This document shows, piece after piece, positions 27,899-36,828 of a stretch of 62,025 nucleotides of DNA. The notes under the pieces were generated by a model. That model did not search any database. It worked only from the letters and a program-made list of their open reading frames with translations, and was not told the origin of the DNA. The DNA is from Fischerella thermalis PCC 7521 (lineage in GTDB: Bacteria; Cyanobacteriota; Cyanobacteriia; Cyanobacteriales; Nostocaceae). The stretch covers positions 1 to 62,025 of the forward strand of contig NZ_AJLL01000049.1 in NCBI RefSeq assembly GCF_000317225.1, given 5' to 3'. Every line of letters begins with the position of its first letter. Position 1 is the stretch's first letter. The translations under genes were made by a program, and so were the position numbers.

Positions 27899-28912
27899 AT
27901 GTCTGTCAGGCAAAGAGTTCTTTCTGGTGTTCAACCAACTGGTAACTTACATTTAGGAAATTACTTAGGTGCGATTCGGAATTGGGTAGAAGGACAAAGC
28001 CAGTATGATAATTTCCTGTTTATAGCTGATTTACATGCTGTTACTTTACCACACAACCCGGCAGAACTAGCTAAAAATACTTATACCTTGGCTGCTTTAT
28101 ATCTAGCTTGTGGTCTTGATTTAACCCATTCCACGATTTTTGTACAATCTCACGTCCCTGCTCACACTGAACTTACTTGGTTACTCAACTGCATTACACC
28201 CCTCAACTGGCTGACAGATATGATCCAGTTCAAAGAAAAGGCTGTCAAGCAGGGTGAAAACGTGGGTGTTGGTTTGTTAGACTATCCTGTGCTGATGGCT
28301 TCTGATATTTTGCTCTACGAACCGGATAAGGTGCCAGTAGGGGAAGACCAAAAGCAGCATTTAGAACTAACACGGGATATTGTTAATAGGTTTAATCACT
28401 TATTCGCCAAACCAGATCAACCAGTATTGAAGTTACCAGAACCTTTGATTCGTAAGGAAGGGGCTAGGGTGATGAGTTTGACGGATGGGACAAAGAAAAT
28501 GTCCAAGTCTGATCCTTCGGAATTAAGCCGGATCAACTTGCTAGATTCAGCGGATGAAATTGCCAAAAAAATCAAGAAATGTAAAACTGATCCGACTCGC
28601 GGTTTAGAGTTTGATAATCCAGAACGACCAGAAAGTAATAATTTGTTAACTCTGTATATGGTGCTGTCTGGCAAAACTAAGGAAGAAGTCGCTACTGAGT
28701 GTCAAGATATGGGCTGGGGACAATTTAAGCCTTTGCTGACAGAAACAGTCATCAATGCCCTCAAACCCATCCAAGAGAAATATCAGGCGATAATGGACGA
28801 CAGGGGCTATTTAGAGTCTGTTTTACGACACGGAAAACATAAAGCAGAGGCTGTTGCTAACCAAACTTTAGCAAAAGTTAAAGCGGCAATGGGATACTCC
28901 ACACCATTATGA
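27899..28912 (+). CDS. trpS: tryptophanyl-tRNA synthetase
   Basis: 337 residues, class I synthetase charging tRNA-Trp. The ATP-binding signature appears as PTGNLHLGNYLGA near the N-terminus (HLGN as the HIGH variant) and KKMSKSDPS as KMSKS. The tryptophan-pocket region contains GVGLLDYPVLMASDIL, with GEDQKQHLELTRDI following. Length is typical. It stands 50 bp upstream of the metF-like gene on the same strand. Confidence 0.97.
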   Translation: MSVRQRVLSGVQPTGNLHLGNYLGAIRNWVEGQSQYDNFLFIADLHAVTLPHNPAELAKNTYTLAALYLACGLDLTHSTIFVQSHVPAHTELTWLLNCITPLNWLTDMIQFKEKAVKQGENVGVGLLDYPVLMASDILLYEPDKVPVGEDQKQHLELTRDIVNRFNHLFAKPDQPVLKLPEPLIRKEGARVMSLTDGTKKMSKSDPSELSRINLLDSADEIAKKIKKCKTDPTRGLEFDNPERPESNNLLTLYMVLSGKTKEEVATECQDMGWGQFKPLLTETVINALKPIQEKYQAIMDDRGYLESVLRHGKHKAEAVANQTLAKVKAAMGYSTPL

Positions 28913-28961
28913 GGTTTTCTGGGTAGGGTGAGTTGTGTTATAGCTTTACCCAAAGACAGAA

Positions 28962-29903
28962 ATGCTCATTTTTATGCTGGATACTCAAAATCCAACTTCT
29001 TTAACTTCTTTTCGGACAGCAGCAAAAGCTGGTCAATTCCTAATTACCGCCGAGGTAGCACCACCAAAAGGCGGTAATCCAGAACACATGCTCAAAATGG
29101 CGGCGACCCTTAAGGGGAGGGTTCATGCTGTCAATATTACCGATGGCAGCCGGGCAGTTTTACGGATGTGTCCGGTGGTGGCATCGGCAATTTTATTACA
29201 ACATGGCATTGAACCAATTTGTCAGATTGCTTGTCGCGATCGCAACCGCATTGGTTTACAAGCTGATTTAATGGGCGCTCATGCGCTCGGCATCAGAAAT
29301 ATCCTAGCCTTGACCGGTGATCCTGTGAAAGCAGGTGATCATGCTGACTGCAAAGGTGTGTTTGACTTAGAATCTGTGCGACTGCTGCAAGTCATACAAA
29401 AGCTGAATCATGGCGTTGATTACAATGATAAACCTTTAAATGATGGGGCACTAGATTTATTTCCTGGTGCAGCAGTTGATCCGCAATGTCCAAGTTGGTC
29501 AGGTTTGCAAAAACGATTTGAACGCAAATTAGAAGCAGGAGCCCAGTTTTTTCAAAGTCAATTAATTACCGATTTTGAAATCCTAGAAAAGTTCATGGAT
29601 AAAATCGCTGCTGATTGTGGTAAGCCAATTTTAGCCGGAATTTTCTTGTTGAAATCGGCAAAAAATGCCCTATTTATTAATAGGTGTGTTCCCGGTGTAA
29701 ATATTCCCCAACATATTATTGATAGATTGGCGCAAGCAAAAGATCCTTTAGAAGAAGGGATGAAAATTGCAGCGGAACAGGTACAAATTGCACAGCAATT
29801 GTGTCAAGGTGTCCATATGATGGCAGTGAAACGCGAAGATTTGATTCCGCAAATTTTAGAGATGGCTGGAGTGACACCAGTTAATCAAATGGTATCACTC
29901 TAA
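28962..29903 (+). CDS. metF: methylenetetrahydrofolate reductase
   Basis: 313 residues, FAD-dependent TIM-barrel family that reduces 5,10-methylene-THF to 5-methyl-THF for methionine synthesis. Family features: TAEVAPPKGGNPEHML (catalytic-type glutamate), VNITDGSRA, LALTGDPVKAGDH and FFQSQLITD. A second in-frame ATG at 28974 could be the real start. The protein may also serve acetogen-like or accessory C1 roles in the wider family, but in a cyanobacterium the MetF role is the simplest reading. Confidence 0.87.
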   Translation: MLIFMLDTQNPTSLTSFRTAAKAGQFLITAEVAPPKGGNPEHMLKMAATLKGRVHAVNITDGSRAVLRMCPVVASAILLQHGIEPICQIACRDRNRIGLQADLMGAHALGIRNILALTGDPVKAGDHADCKGVFDLESVRLLQVIQKLNHGVDYNDKPLNDGALDLFPGAAVDPQCPSWSGLQKRFERKLEAGAQFFQSQLITDFEILEKFMDKIAADCGKPILAGIFLLKSAKNALFINRCVPGVNIPQHIIDRLAQAKDPLEEGMKIAAEQVQIAQQLCQGVHMMAVKREDLIPQILEMAGVTPVNQMVSL

Positions 29904-29927
29904 AATAATGGTTTCTCAGTTCAGATC

Positions 29928-29950
29928 CCCGACTTTTTGAAAAAATCGGG
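29928..29950 (+). terminator. hairpin downstream of metF
   Basis: CCCGACTTTTT (29928-29938) pairs with AAAAAATCGGG (29940-29950) with one mismatch and a single-base loop centre. It lies 25 bp after the metF stop. There is no classical T-run after the stem, so it may be a dispersed palindrome instead. Confidence 0.4.
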
Positions 29951-30095
29951 TATCTATAATCCTTCACAATTAATGTGGTAAAACACTAGGTGAGCGTTCG
30001 CATTTTTTTTGTTGATTGAAGAGAGTGCGATCGCTCTTTTTATTCCTCTATTGCTAAACTAAAATACAACCCTCACTTCTGGCAAAGGTAATCTT

Positions 30096-30467
30096 ATGAC
30101 CTCTGCAACCAATCCAACCACCGACCTCACTCCTTTCCCTGATCACACTCAACTTCCTGAGTCTGACGGTACATTTGTGAAAAATTGGCAAGAACATCCG
30201 CAAAGTATTTTACTGACTGACTCCATTACACCCGTCCTTCAGAAATTACATCCCGATAGTCAATATTGTATTGGTCAGGACTTAGGCATTTACTGGCGAT
30301 TAACTGATCCCCCAGAGAAAGGAGCAGAAGCACCGGATTGGTTTTATGTAGGGAATGTACCGCCCTTGCTCAATGGTCAAACACGGAGGGAGGCCGAACA
30401 AGAACGCCAAAGGGCTGAACGTTTGGCTGAACAATTGCGATCGCTTGGGGTTGAACCAGAGGCTTAG
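30096..30467 (+). pseudogene. Uma2-family protein with catalytic core deleted
   Basis: 123 residues. The front half fits Uma2 (DUF820) proteins: FVKNWQEHPQSILLTDSITP, then YCIGQDLGIYWR, then APDWFYVGNVPPLLNGQTRR. In full-length relatives about 100 residues of PD-(D/E)XK-like core follow; here the sequence jumps straight to the usual C-terminal coil EAEQERQRAERLAEQLRSLG. The frame is kept, so a short protein may still be made, but nuclease activity is not expected. Confidence 0.75.
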
Positions 30468-30558
30468 TATTTTTGGACTGTGGCTTAAAGGTGCGATCGC
30501 CCCAGCAAGCTATAATCTCAAAAAGCTATTCAACATAACAAACTAAAAGAAGTCAACT

Positions 30559-30813
30559 ATGGCTCAAGTCTTGGTTGAAGACCTAGACCCCATCATCCTA
30601 GAAAAGCTAGAAATCCTTGCTCAACAGCATGGTCACTCTTTGCAAGCAGAAATCAAACACATCTTGGAGATGGCAGTACAAAGCCAGGCAACTTCAAGCA
30701 AGCCAGTCAATATGGCAAAGGCGAGAGAGGCTGCTTTCCAAATGCGGCTACAGTTAGTGGGTAGCATCCATACCGACAGCGCAGAACTCCTTAGAAAGGA
30801 GAGAGAAAAGTGA
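30559..30813 (+). CDS. FitA/RHH-type antitoxin
   Basis: 84 residues. The N-terminus MAQVLVEDLDPIILEKL and HGHSLQAEIKHILEMAV form a ribbon-helix-helix DNA-binding fold; the C-terminal tail is the toxin-binding part. The stop overlaps the PIN toxin start by 4 bp (GTGA), the hallmark of a translationally coupled toxin-antitoxin pair. Expected to repress its own promoter. Confidence 0.85.
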   Translation: MAQVLVEDLDPIILEKLEILAQQHGHSLQAEIKHILEMAVQSQATSSKPVNMAKAREAAFQMRLQLVGSIHTDSAELLRKEREK

Positions 30814-31238
30814 ATCGGTACGTGATTGATGCCACTGTCGCTGTCAAATGGTTCATCCCAGAGATTAACAGCGAAAAAGCAGCTCGTCTTTTGGACGGAA
30901 ATTATGAGTTAATAGCCCCAGATTTACTGCTACCTGAGTTTGGTAATATATTGTGGCAAAAAGTTCAGTTAGGAGAAATTACCCCAGAAACGAGTCGCAG
31001 AATTATATATAACTTCAAAACAGTAATGTTGCAGACTTATCCTTCAACATTGTTGTTAGAAACTGCTGTAGAAATGGCTAACACTTTAGCACAAACTGTA
31101 GATGAATGTTTTTATCTAGCTCTTGCTTTTATGGAAGAATGTCAGCTTGTCACAGCTGACCGCAAATTTTATAACGCGCTCAAAATAAGCTTTTTTGCCG
31201 ATAATCTTCTCTGGGTAGAAGATATTGCTAATTTGTAG
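30810..31238 (+). CDS. PIN-domain (VapC-like) ribonuclease toxin
   Basis: 142 residues. The four acidic PIN residues are present: D7 (YVIDATVAV), E43 (LLPEFGNIL), D98 (TVDECFYLALA) and D117 (LVTADRKF). Likely cleaves RNA (tRNA or rRNA in characterised relatives) with Mg. It starts at GTG 30810 inside the antitoxin stop. The complete active site suggests a functional pair. Confidence 0.88.
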   Translation: MNRYVIDATVAVKWFIPEINSEKAARLLDGNYELIAPDLLLPEFGNILWQKVQLGEITPETSRRIIYNFKTVMLQTYPSTLLLETAVEMANTLAQTVDECFYLALAFMEECQLVTADRKFYNALKISFFADNLLWVEDIANL

Positions 31239-31315
31239 TCGCACTCTTATTTTATCCACTCGTGTTGCTAATAGGTAATTGGGGTATTATCCCCATCACC
31301 CCATCACCCCACCCC

Positions 31316-32590
31316 TCACACCCTTTCTTTAGCTGGTGGCGTGATACCCCACTTGCTTAATCCTTGTGAAAGTTCATTTAAAAATTTCAAGTCCTCTTTA
31401 GGTAAAGAATGAAGGGAATTTTCTGTTCTTTCCAAAAATAGAAAAGCTTGTCGGAACTGAGTTGGTGTTGCTTCAATCGGTGAGTTGAGGTGACAAGGAA
31501 TAATCCGTTGAAAATCCCAACTCGCTACTTGATTAGCCCATTTGATAGTTTTTTCTGGGTCTCGGTTCAGAATTAAAGTTTGCAGGATGGGTGCAACAAA
31601 TAAGCGTCCGTCCCCCCTTAGGGCATCAAAAGACTGTTGCCAGTCATTCCACTTAAAGGGAAATAAACCGAAATAGGCTTTCTGAGAACGATCTGGCGCC
31701 CCCAAAGCATGACGCAAGACTTGCCTCGTACTAATTACTTCCAGCGCACTCGGTTGGAAGTAAAAAGCAAATAAGACAATTCGCTGCCACCCCTTACGAC
31801 GGTTAGCCTCAGTGTCAAAAACAATGTGGAAGGCGTCGTCTCTGGCATGAAACAGTAGAGGATAGGGGTCAAGTTGAACTATTGGCGGTGGATTTGCGGG
31901 GATAGACAGAACTATATCCGTGACTAGCAATGTACGCGATCGCTTATGGAAAAATGCAACTTCGGCAAATCGTCCTACCCCCAATTCAATCGGTCCAAGA
32001 ATTGCGTAGTCAAACTCATCGGCAAAGGGTGTATCACTGCTATTGGGTGGAAGTACATGAGTACGTCCTCTTGGTAAACCCAGCCAACTCAGGGGCAGGT
32101 TGAGAGGAAAACTCCACTGCTTCGGGGCTACAAAGACTTGTGCTTGGGGAAAACGTCTGGCAAAAGGGCCGACAAAGACTTTATGTTCTAAACCAGAAAT
32201 GGTAGGCAGAATAATATATTTAACATCCCCGTGTTCTGTCACTAATTCTTCAACAAGGCGGATACATTCTGGGGTTGGTGCGATCGGTGCGTAAACGAGG
32301 AGTCCACCTGCTTCTAACTTCACAACAGTCATGCGAATAGGCACGACAACATAGAAAATCCCTTGTATCTGGTCAAATGTCCAAATTGTATCTTTTACTA
32401 CTTCTTGCCGGAGTGTGCGTCGTCTGCCAAATGGGTAGAGTGGTAAAACAGGCCAGAAAGGCCAAGACCAATCTTTTAAACAGATGTCATCCTGTTGTGT
32501 TTGCATATTTTGCGTGTTCATCGTGGTTTTCTCCACGACTCGATCCTCCCGAATCCCCAAGGCTGAGAATATTTTATCTGAATATCTCAA
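31316..32590 (-). CDS. DUF4336 domain protein
   Basis: 424 residues, soluble. It matches the cyanobacterial DUF4336 type, distantly metallo-beta-lactamase-like (KYIILPTISGLEHKVFVGPF; FFHKRSRTLLVTDIVLSIP; IIPCHLNSPIEATP). Some expected metal-binding histidines are not evident, so enzymatic activity is uncertain. The N-terminal 23 residues may not belong: an in-frame ATG at 32521 (MNTQNMQ) is an alternative start. Function unknown. Confidence 0.75.
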   Translation of the reverse strand: MRYSDKIFSALGIREDRVVEKTTMNTQNMQTQQDDICLKDWSWPFWPVLPLYPFGRRRTLRQEVVKDTIWTFDQIQGIFYVVVPIRMTVVKLEAGGLLVYAPIAPTPECIRLVEELVTEHGDVKYIILPTISGLEHKVFVGPFARRFPQAQVFVAPKQWSFPLNLPLSWLGLPRGRTHVLPPNSSDTPFADEFDYAILGPIELGVGRFAEVAFFHKRSRTLLVTDIVLSIPANPPPIVQLDPYPLLFHARDDAFHIVFDTEANRRKGWQRIVLFAFYFQPSALEVISTRQVLRHALGAPDRSQKAYFGLFPFKWNDWQQSFDALRGDGRLFVAPILQTLILNRDPEKTIKWANQVASWDFQRIIPCHLNSPIEATPTQFRQAFLFLERTENSLHSLPKEDLKFLNELSQGLSKWGITPPAKERV

Positions 32591-32811
32591 ACCAGCTGTC
32601 TTGAAAATAGGGTAAAGGGTAAAGGTGAAAGGGGAAGGGGAAGAACATAGGAATCGGAGATTAACTTAACAGCAAACCCATAATCCATCTGTGTACCCTG
32701 CAGGAAGCCGCGCTTGGGCGCGTCTACATCTGTGTTCATCTGTGTTCGTTTAATTCATCTCCTCGTTGTAAGCGATCGCCCTGGGGTTCTAGCATGAAAA
32801 TTCTTAAACCA

Positions 32812-33492
32812 TTATCTGTTTCCTTTTAAAAGCTGTTTAACTTCTGCTTCCTGCCTCTTGTCTCCTTTGATCCAAATCGCCAGTCCACCTCCACGCCCAC
32901 GTGCTGCGATCAAATCTTCGGTCACAAGAAAGAAAGCAAAAAAGGGTAGTTTGGCAATAGATTGATTGTAGAAATCTTCTGTTTGACTCTGACCGCCTCG
33001 AATCTGTTGTTTGTAGACAACACGACCAAACAAGCTGATTTGCATTTGGGTAAAATCAAAAGCCAACAAGTTTTTCTTTCCCAAATATCTGGCTGGCCCT
33101 GTAAATTTTAACAACAGACCGCCAAGTTGTACTTGATTACTTATTTCCCCTTTGTCAGCAGCTATGTCTGTTGCAGCAAAACAAATGTGTGCCGCCCCAA
33201 ACTTTGGTAAATAAAAACCCCTACCTAATTCAATTCCTCGCCTATTTTTACGTTTGCGAGTTCCAGTGGTAAAACATAGTCGCCACTGACCAAGTAAAGA
33301 TGTCAAGGGATAAGTTAATTTTTTTTGCTTAGCAGCTTTTTCTGCTTGGAGTAAGGCATTTACCACTGTTGGGACGGCAGGGCGATCGCTTGCTTCTCCC
33401 CGATATGCAGAAACAGCCTGCTCAAGTACAGTTGTAAAATGTTGTAAAGTTGGTGATGTTAATTCAGGCGATCGCATTGATTTAATCCTCAT
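32812..33492 (-). CDS. PAP/fibrillin-like (plastoglobulin) protein
   Basis: 226 residues. LLGQWRLCFTTGTRK, GRGFYLPKF and the C-terminal LIAARGRGGGLAIWIKGD resemble the fibrillin/harpin-binding-protein group of plastid-lipid-associated proteins. These coat lipid bodies or thylakoid margins and are linked to photoprotection. No signal peptide. The match is from motif memory only. A second in-frame start (MRSPELT) five codons on is possible. Confidence 0.6.
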   Translation of the reverse strand: MRIKSMRSPELTSPTLQHFTTVLEQAVSAYRGEASDRPAVPTVVNALLQAEKAAKQKKLTYPLTSLLGQWRLCFTTGTRKRKNRRGIELGRGFYLPKFGAAHICFAATDIAADKGEISNQVQLGGLLLKFTGPARYLGKKNLLAFDFTQMQISLFGRVVYKQQIRGGQSQTEDFYNQSIAKLPFFAFFLVTEDLIAARGRGGGLAIWIKGDKRQEAEVKQLLKGNR

Positions 33493-33569
33493 TGAATTAT
33501 GTTTATTTGTTGGTGTTTAGTAATTGATGTTCTTTCCAACCAACAACCAACAACCAACCATCAACAATA

Positions 33570-34520
33570 CTACTGAGGCTTGCGGCTAATAATAGTGCGG
33601 TGGCGAGGGTCACTGTCAACTGTAACTGGTTTTGAGAAACCTACCTCTTCTAATGCTGCTTCCATATCAAAAGAGTAATAATCATCACTCCAAGGTTCAG
33701 TACTTTTCATTAAAGTAAATAAAACTGGTGGCAAATTTTGGATCACAGGAGATTTAGGGTTGTTGTCTACTAACGCAATACAGCCACCAGGACGCAGCAG
33801 TCGCAGCGCCTCGGTAAAAATTGCTTTGCTAGCGTAGTGTGGCAATTCATGAGTCACAAATTGTAAAGTGACAAGATCAAAGGAATTACTTTGCAGTTTC
33901 GTATCTTCCCCCTTAGCATGAAGCCACTGGGATATTTCACCATTGACATCCAAAGTCTTAGCTACAGCTAGCATATAAGGCGACAAATCTAGACCAATTG
34001 TGCGAACAGGATGACTTTGCTTTTTCTGGTAAAAGCGGTGTAAGGCTAAAGTAGAAATACCCACAGAACAACCTATATCTAAGATATTTTTAACTTCTTG
34101 AGGGCCATAAGTTGCCAAAACTTGATGAAAGGTGTCTCGCAAGCGATCATGGGCAGTTTCCCAAGTCAGCTTTTCTTGAGGCCATACCCGCAATGCCATT
34201 GAGTAAGTAGCACTGGGGGCTTCCAAGGCCGCTTGCCAGCAAAGATTTCCTTGGGAGTAGGCATGAAAGGGAACTTGATAGTAGTCGGGGTAGACAATAC
34301 TAGAGTCTACAATCTCTGTTAGTTGCTGTTTTACCCCCGATGCTACCAAACTTTCGTAGTTTTTGCGCCAAGGAACACCATTGTTTTCAGCAGTTTTAAT
34401 GATTACTTGCCTTGCCTGATGTTTCATCAGGTTGTAAATTGGTTTGGTTTGGATAAGTAGATTCACAAATTGAGAGAGCAGTCCTTCACCAGCCCAATCT
34501 GGCTTAATTTTGTCTTTCAT
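33570..34520 (-). CDS. class I SAM-dependent methyltransferase
   Basis: 316 residues. SAM-binding motif I is ILDIGCSVGISTLALHRF near residue 150, followed by TIGLDLSPYMLAVAKTLD (motif II aspartate) and FDLVTLQFVTHELPHYA. The N-terminal 120 residues form a helical cap. Substrate unknown. It lies 78 bp downstream of the fibrillin-like gene's start side, on the same strand. Confidence 0.85.
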   Translation of the reverse strand: MKDKIKPDWAGEGLLSQFVNLLIQTKPIYNLMKHQARQVIIKTAENNGVPWRKNYESLVASGVKQQLTEIVDSSIVYPDYYQVPFHAYSQGNLCWQAALEAPSATYSMALRVWPQEKLTWETAHDRLRDTFHQVLATYGPQEVKNILDIGCSVGISTLALHRFYQKKQSHPVRTIGLDLSPYMLAVAKTLDVNGEISQWLHAKGEDTKLQSNSFDLVTLQFVTHELPHYASKAIFTEALRLLRPGGCIALVDNNPKSPVIQNLPPVLFTLMKSTEPWSDDYYSFDMEAALEEVGFSKPVTVDSDPRHRTIISRKPQ

Positions 34521-34638
34521 CTGAGATTATGTGTAATCGACGCAAGATAACTGTTTATATTTTAGGTTTTAATGTTAATTTACTGAGAAACTACAATCGA
34601 GAACACGAAAATTTATTAAAAAATAAATTCTTTTACCT

Positions 34639-35898
34639 ATGAGTATTCTATTCAACCCAAAATTTCGCCTTTTCCTCGGTTCTGCTGCTATATTATCTGT
34701 TGGTTTCGGTAGTGCCTACTTATATACTCAGTCGAATACTCAACAGCAAATTTCTCTTGCATCTGTTCCAACGAGTTCCATAATTACCAAAAATTTACAA
34801 GCTGAGAATCCAGTTAAACAAAGTAATTTGACATCAAGTTCAGGATTGATATCAGCATCTACCCCCTATCAAGTAATTGATGAATTTAAAAAATATAAAT
34901 ATAGCGTTAATGGTAATCAAATTCTCTCTTCTGCCAAACTTCCAACTAATAAGGTGAGTTTCAACCAAAAAGATTTATTATTTGTTCTTACTAATACTAG
35001 AAAATATTACCAAGACTACGCAAGTCAAGATCCAGATATTCTCCGAACGGGATTACTAGGGACTGCGGGAGTTAGTGTCCAAGATACACTGAAAACCCTA
35101 AATTTTATGATTGCTGTTTTAAAAGAGGATATTGCAAATAATCGCACAACTCGTTTACAAGATCCCAATTTTATCAATACTAATTTTCGAGTCATTAAAT
35201 GGTCTGCTTATAAACCACAAAATCCTAAGCAGAAGAGGTTAAGAATTACTAAGTATGCCGTTTTTACTCATACAGGCTCTAGGAAAAAAACTGCGAATTA
35301 CAATATACCAATTTACAGTTTAAAAGATAACTTAAGTGGTGACAAGTTTTATACTAGATATACTAAACAGGATGTTTTATCAGGTATTTATGAACCTGGG
35401 GGAAGAGAATACGGTAAAGTTGAACCTCTTGCTTATTTGACTCGTCAAGGCTTGGAAGAAGCTTTGATGCAAGGAACAATCTTGATTAACTTTACTGATG
35501 GTTCTCGAGAATTTTTTAATGTAGATAGAAATAATGGAATGTCTTATGTTCGAGGAGTAACACCAACAGCACAAAAGCGCTATTGGTATTTTAGAAAAGT
35601 AAATGCCATTAAAGGCTATGGATATAAGATTGATGCAAAAATTTCCATTAAGCCAGGAGTAACTTTTGCTGGGGATGTATTAAATATTGGTTTAGGTCGG
35701 GTAATTGTAATTGAGTATGGTCAAGGTAAAAATAAACGCCTCAAAATGGGAGTAATTGCCGATACAGGCGGAGCATTTTTACCAAATTTTTATCAGCTTG
35801 ATTTTTTAGCAGGTATTTTTAAGACAAATAAAGATTTTAGCAGGTATATCAGTCAGTTACCCGAATATGCCACAGCCTATATTTTAGTGAAAAAGTGA
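34639..35898 (+). CDS. exported protein with 3D/MltA-like C-terminal segment
   Basis: 419 residues. An N-terminal membrane/signal segment (FRLFLGSAAILSVGFGSAYL) is followed by a Thr/Ser-rich spacer and a body of unknown fold. Near residue 370, LKMGVIADTGGAF resembles the DTGGA core of 3D (double-psi barrel) domains in MltA-type lytic transglycosylases, and GDVLNIGLGRVIVIEYG would be the preceding strands. The expected second aspartate is not clear, so I do not claim enzymatic activity. Probably acts in the periplasm. Confidence 0.55.
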   Translation: MSILFNPKFRLFLGSAAILSVGFGSAYLYTQSNTQQQISLASVPTSSIITKNLQAENPVKQSNLTSSSGLISASTPYQVIDEFKKYKYSVNGNQILSSAKLPTNKVSFNQKDLLFVLTNTRKYYQDYASQDPDILRTGLLGTAGVSVQDTLKTLNFMIAVLKEDIANNRTTRLQDPNFINTNFRVIKWSAYKPQNPKQKRLRITKYAVFTHTGSRKKTANYNIPIYSLKDNLSGDKFYTRYTKQDVLSGIYEPGGREYGKVEPLAYLTRQGLEEALMQGTILINFTDGSREFFNVDRNNGMSYVRGVTPTAQKRYWYFRKVNAIKGYGYKIDAKISIKPGVTFAGDVLNIGLGRVIVIEYGQGKNKRLKMGVIADTGGAFLPNFYQLDFLAGIFKTNKDFSRYISQLPEYATAYILVKK

Positions 35899-35943
35899 AT
35901 ATTTGATATTTCTGAATCAGCCGTTTCAAAGTAACTCGTAAAT

Positions 35944-36034
35944 CTCTTTTTTCTCTGGTGCATTCTCTGGGTCTCTGTGGTTTGTAAATTATTTATTTAA
36001 CCGCAGAGGTGCAGAGGACACAGAGATTAAGAGG
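35944..36034. repeat. palindromic repeat (CTCTGTG / CACAGAG family)
   Basis: The left arm CTCTGGTGCATTCTCTGGG and right arm GCAGAGGTGCAGAGGACACA are imperfect inverted copies around an AT loop (TTTGTAAATTATTTATTTAA). It lies between convergent genes and could terminate both. A sister copy lies at 52026-52108. Confidence 0.72.
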
Positions 36035-36105
36035 AGTTGACTGTCGATAATTTTATCCACTTTTAAAAAGCTACACTTATAAATTTAGGTATGGGATTTA
36101 TCACC

Positions 36106-36801
36106 TTAAAACAATTCTTCTTTGATTAACCGACCATCTTCTATGTGAATTATTTTATCTGCTATATCTAAAACTCTGTTGTCATGAGTCACCATCAAAA
36201 TAGCACATTGCTGTTCCTTAGCCAGTTGTTGCATTATTTCTACAACCTCTCTACCAGACTTACTATCTAAGGCAGCAGTAGGTTCATCAGCTAAGACTAA
36301 TTTGGGCTGGCTCACTAAAGCACGAGCAATAGCTACCCGTTGCTTTTGTCCTCCCGAAAGCTCGCTAGGATAGTAATTAATTCGATGTCCTAATTTAACA
36401 GCATGGAGCATTGCTTCTGATCTCAGGCGAGACTTTCGGTAAGAAATATTTCTGTGTAGTTCAAGTGACATTTGTACATTCTGTCGGGCTGTTAAGAAAT
36501 CCAGTAAGTTGTGAGCTTGGAAAATATAGCCAATGTTGCGGCGTACTTGCACTAATGTTTCATTACTTGCCCCATGTAACTCCCAATCCAAAAATTTGAG
36601 GCTTCCTTCTTGGACAGAGCGCAATCCACCAATCAAAGTTAGTAAAGTTGTTTTTCCAGAACCCGATGGGCCAGATAAAATCACAATTTCTCCAGATTTT
36701 ATCACCAAATTAATGTCAAATAAAATCTGGCTTCGTAATGATTTTTGACCAAAATAGTGATTTAGATTTTTAACGGAAACAACAACTTCTTGTTGAAACA
36801 T
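36106..36801 (-). CDS. devA: DevA-family ABC transporter ATPase
   Basis: 231 residues. Walker [18 protein letters not shown]-loop region [16 protein letters not shown], signature [15 protein letters not shown], Walker [13 protein letters not shown] and the H-loop VTHD are all intact. It belongs to the LolD/MacB-like group and best fits DevA, the motor of the heterocyst-glycolipid exporter. Third gene of a devBCA order, 27 bp after devC. It would power lipid export through DevC, DevB and a TolC-type channel. Beside the synthase cluster it is the likely exporter of that product. Confidence 0.93.
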   Translation of the reverse strand: MFQQEVVVSVKNLNHYFGQKSLRSQILFDINLVIKSGEIVILSGPSGSGKTTLLTLIGGLRSVQEGSLKFLDWELHGASNETLVQVRRNIGYIFQAHNLLDFLTARQNVQMSLELHRNISYRKSRLRSEAMLHAVKLGHRINYYPSELSGGQKQRVAIARALVSQPKLVLADEPTAALDSKSGREVVEIMQQLAKEQQCAILMVTHDNRVLDIADKIIHIEDGRLIKEELF

Positions 36802-36828
36802 GGATTTTGTAGTTCATTTGATGATAAA

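Noticed and set aside
30001-30045. terminator around AGAGTGCGATCGCTCT
   Set aside because: The pairing is mostly the self-complementary HIP1 octamer, which occurs everywhere in this genome.
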